Assembly: GCF_001421515.1 (NCBI RefSeq)
Contig: NZ_LMKM01000012.1
Coordinates: 242,335-306,334, forward strand
Length of the DNA stretch: 64,000 nucleotides
Direction: 5' to 3'
Source of the DNA: Pedobacter sp. Leaf216
GTDB lineage: Bacteria; Bacteroidota; Bacteroidia; Sphingobacteriales; Sphingobacteriaceae
Below, piece after piece: positions 62,102 through 64,000 of the stretch. Made by a program: the position numbers and the translations under genes. Within the stretch, counting starts at the first letter, position 1. Every line of letters begins with the position of its first letter. Below the pieces are notes generated by a model. That model was not told the DNA's origin. It was given only the letters and a program-made list of their open reading frames with translations, and ran no database searches.

Positions 62102-63304
62102 CTATGCGCTCACCAATTCTTCGTAAATCTTTAGCATTTTACTGGAGATTAAATGAACACCGTGGTCGTTTTCTACCGTTTTTCGTGCATTTTCACCAAT
62201 TTCCATCCAGCGTTTTGGATTGATGATACACTGTAATATTGACCGGTAAAATTCATCTGCAGAATCTGCAATCAAAATATCATGTCCATGCCTGCAATTA
62301 ATACCCTCTGCCGCTGTAGTGGTAGCAATAATGCATTTTTTCATAGCCATACCTTCAATAATTTTTACCCGCATGCCGGTTCCTGAAATTAAAGGGACAA
62401 TCATAATGGCTTTTGAGTTCATAAATTCTACGGCATCAAACACCTCTCCTTCTACAATAAGGTTTTCGGAATCGTATTCGAAGAAATGTTTTTGCATATT
62501 TTTCCCTGCGATATAAAAGCGGAGATCTTTATTTAATTTCTCTATATCGGGCCATATATCATCCAAAAACCATTCTAAACCTTCCTGATTCGGACGCCAA
62601 TCCATAGCACCCAGATGAAAAAGTGTTGGAAAACTGGTTTTACTTTTATCTACTTTGTATTTTTCTAAATCGATGGCAACAGGAAAAACTGTCATGGGCA
62701 CTTCGCAGCCAAACATCAGTATACTTTGGCGGTCGGGCTCAGAAATGGCAAAAATTTGGTGAAAACGGTTAATTTGATCAGTTTCGTAAGCTTTTAACCT
62801 TTGTGCCAAAAAGGCGAGGTACTTTCGGCGTATTAGAAACTTTTCTGAATGTGAAAGTCGCTCCCAAAGTGTAAATTCGATATTATGCGCACGGTAAATT
62901 AACTTCGCATTGCTATTTGCCTTTACTACATCTAAATAGGGAACAACAAAAAGACCTTCAAACTGGATAATATCAAATGCATTTTCGCGCAGGAGATTTT
63001 CTAACTGACGGGCGGCATCTTCGCTGTAATACCTGGAAACATTATAAGATTCGTTAGTGAAAATATTAAAAAATGCCGACCATACGTTTACTTCGGTATC
63101 TAAATCGTAGGTATGGTATTTAATCTGTTCAAAAATAGGATCATAGATATCTTCCATATCTATTTTTCCTTTTGTTGGGTTAAGGCTAAACAAAGTAATA
63201 TCCGCACCAAGTTGCAGTAAGCCTTTTATGGTATTGTAAACCACAATGGGATAACCACTATTTGGCGGAAAGGGAACCCGCTTAGTAATCAACAGAATTT
63301 TCAC
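62102..63304 (-). CDS. GT4-type glycosyltransferase
   Basis: A 400-residue GT-B-fold protein with GTG start. The N-terminal Rossmann half begins MKILLITKRVPFPPNSGYP, and the C-terminal half has the EGxGMRVKIIEGMAMKKCII type nucleotide-sugar motif with IVPLISGTGMRVKIIEGMA (about 305-323) and E near the C-terminal side. VYRAHNIEFTLWERLSHSEK is typical of the family-4 members with an acceptor loop. It probably adds a sugar to a polysaccharide or lipid. It lies 22 bases downstream of rnhB on the same strand. Confidence 0.88.
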   Translation of the reverse strand: MKILLITKRVPFPPNSGYPIVVYNTIKGLLQLGADITLFSLNPTKGKIDMEDIYDPIFEQIKYHTYDLDTEVNVWSAFFNIFTNESYNVSRYYSEDAARQLENLLRENAFDIIQFEGLFVVPYLDVVKANSNAKLIYRAHNIEFTLWERLSHSEKFLIRRKYLAFLAQRLKAYETDQINRFHQIFAISEPDRQSILMFGCEVPMTVFPVAIDLEKYKVDKSKTSFPTLFHLGAMDWRPNQEGLEWFLDDIWPDIEKLNKDLRFYIAGKNMQKHFFEYDSENLIVEGEVFDAVEFMNSKAIMIVPLISGTGMRVKIIEGMAMKKCIIATTTAAEGINCRHGHDILIADSADEFYRSILQCIINPKRWMEIGENARKTVENDHGVHLISSKMLKIYEELVSA

Positions 63305-63326
63305 AATGTTGTGAAAATACGAAAAT

Positions 63327-63935
63327 TTAGGCGTTTTTTGAAAACAGTTCCAATTGGGGATCGCTCACGTTAAAAGTTTTGCGGTGAAAAGGCGATAAGC
63401 CGATTTCTATCACGGCTCTGCGGTGTGCTATTGTTGGGTATCCTTTATTCTGCTGCCAATTGTAATGGGGATAATCAATATGCAGATTAGTCATATATTC
63501 ATCCCTATGTGTTTTGGCCAATATAGATGCCGCAGCGATATTTAAATATTTGCCATCGCCTTTAACAATACAGCTATGTGGAATTTGGGGATAGGTTTTA
63601 AAACGGTTGCCATCTATTACCAGGTATTTTGGTTGGGTATGCAATTTTTCTATCGCCCTGTGCATAGCCAGAAATGAAGCATTTAGAATATTAATCTGGT
63701 CAATTTCTTCGTGATCGCATGAGGCCACAGCCCAGGCCAGAGCTTCTTTTTCAATAATTGGCCGTAACACGTCTCTCTGCTCATGAGATAATTGTTTCGA
63801 ATCATTTAATCCTTCCAACACAAAGCCTTTTGGTAAAATTACCGCAGCTGCAAAAACAGGCCCTGCAAGGCAACCTCTTCCAGCTTCATCACACCCGGCC
63901 TCTAATAATTCTTCCTGATAGCAGTTTAACAACAT
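63327..63935 (-). CDS. rnhB: Ribonuclease HII
   Basis: A 202-residue enzyme that cuts RNA in RNA-DNA hybrids and removes misinserted ribonucleotides. [20 protein letters not shown] (about 10-29) carries the D-E pair, LVIDGNRF and [21 protein letters not shown] hold the remaining Asp and the basic patch, which are all conserved in RNase HII. It is followed by the glycosyltransferase gene 22 bases later. The last 65 bases of the window show nothing further. Confidence 0.95.
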   Translation of the reverse strand: MLLNCYQEELLEAGCDEAGRGCLAGPVFAAAVILPKGFVLEGLNDSKQLSHEQRDVLRPIIEKEALAWAVASCDHEEIDQINILNASFLAMHRAIEKLHTQPKYLVIDGNRFKTYPQIPHSCIVKGDGKYLNIAAASILAKTHRDEYMTNLHIDYPHYNWQQNKGYPTIAHRRAVIEIGLSPFHRKTFNVSDPQLELFSKNA

Positions 63936-64000
63936 GTTGCAAATTTACTGAAATAGAGATACTAAGAAAATTATTTTGTTCAACATCTTTTAAACATTAA

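Overview
The window looks like a chromosome segment of a Bacteroidota bacterium of the Sphingobacteriaceae, most like Pedobacter. The evidence is AT-rich DNA, TTG-N19-TAnnTTTG-type promoters instead of classical -35/-10 pairs, no clear Shine-Dalgarno sequences, many secreted or lipoprotein products, a GldB homologue, an MK-rich start pattern, and intergenic spacers full of palindromic repeats of the CGTCATT / GTCCTCGTTTG type. The genus is an inference; no rRNA operon is present.

Layout. 1-756: truncated IS3-type OrfA and tRNA-Asn. 757-1677: PfkB kinase. 1934-7062: MFS/HlyD/TolC efflux operon, divergent AraC regulator and a small cytochrome b5-like protein. 7193-7661: tandem hairpin-repeat array. 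7747-13785: carotenoid genes (lycopene cyclase, phytoene desaturase, beta-carotene hydroxylase) mixed with an ECF sigma factor, murB and two unknown exported proteins; no phytoene synthase gene (crtB) is visible. 13953-20302: TetR regulator followed by TolC, adaptor and RND pump. 20415-22959: AAA ATPase with a nuclease-like C-terminus behind two paired palindromes, and an unknown exported protein. 23088-24153: decayed S41 peptidase. 24154-27181: MFS transporter, tenA and thiD behind a TPP riboswitch. 27290-27945: two families of repeats. 28032-32688: lpdA, a HAD phosphatase, a phytase-like esterase and a Tyr/Gly-rich protein.

32938-44401 is mainly exported proteins: two tandem CocE/NonD hydrolases, an M1 metallopeptidase, a DUF2807 protein, unknown secreted and outer-membrane proteins, and then fabV. 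44518-47640: GNAT acetyltransferase, a second tandem hairpin array, an extended cold-shock protein, a SIMPL protein and a small membrane protein. 47835-55175 is housekeeping: serS, rsmI, lnt-lspA (lipoprotein maturation), osmC-like and nadE. 55237-64000: a beta-barrel protein, gldB, patatin, an astacin-type protease, another barrel protein, comB, gcvT, a glycosyltransferase and rnhB.

How the genes work together. Two independent drug or solvent efflux systems each have their own regulator. The carotenoid genes make the middle and late steps of zeaxanthin-type pigment synthesis, possibly under the adjacent ECF sigma factor. thiD-tenA salvages the pyrimidine half of thiamine under TPP control. 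The best candidates for undescribed biology are the hairpin-repeat arrays that share one architecture, the ATPase-nuclease with its paired palindromes, and a candidate small RNA directly after crtI.
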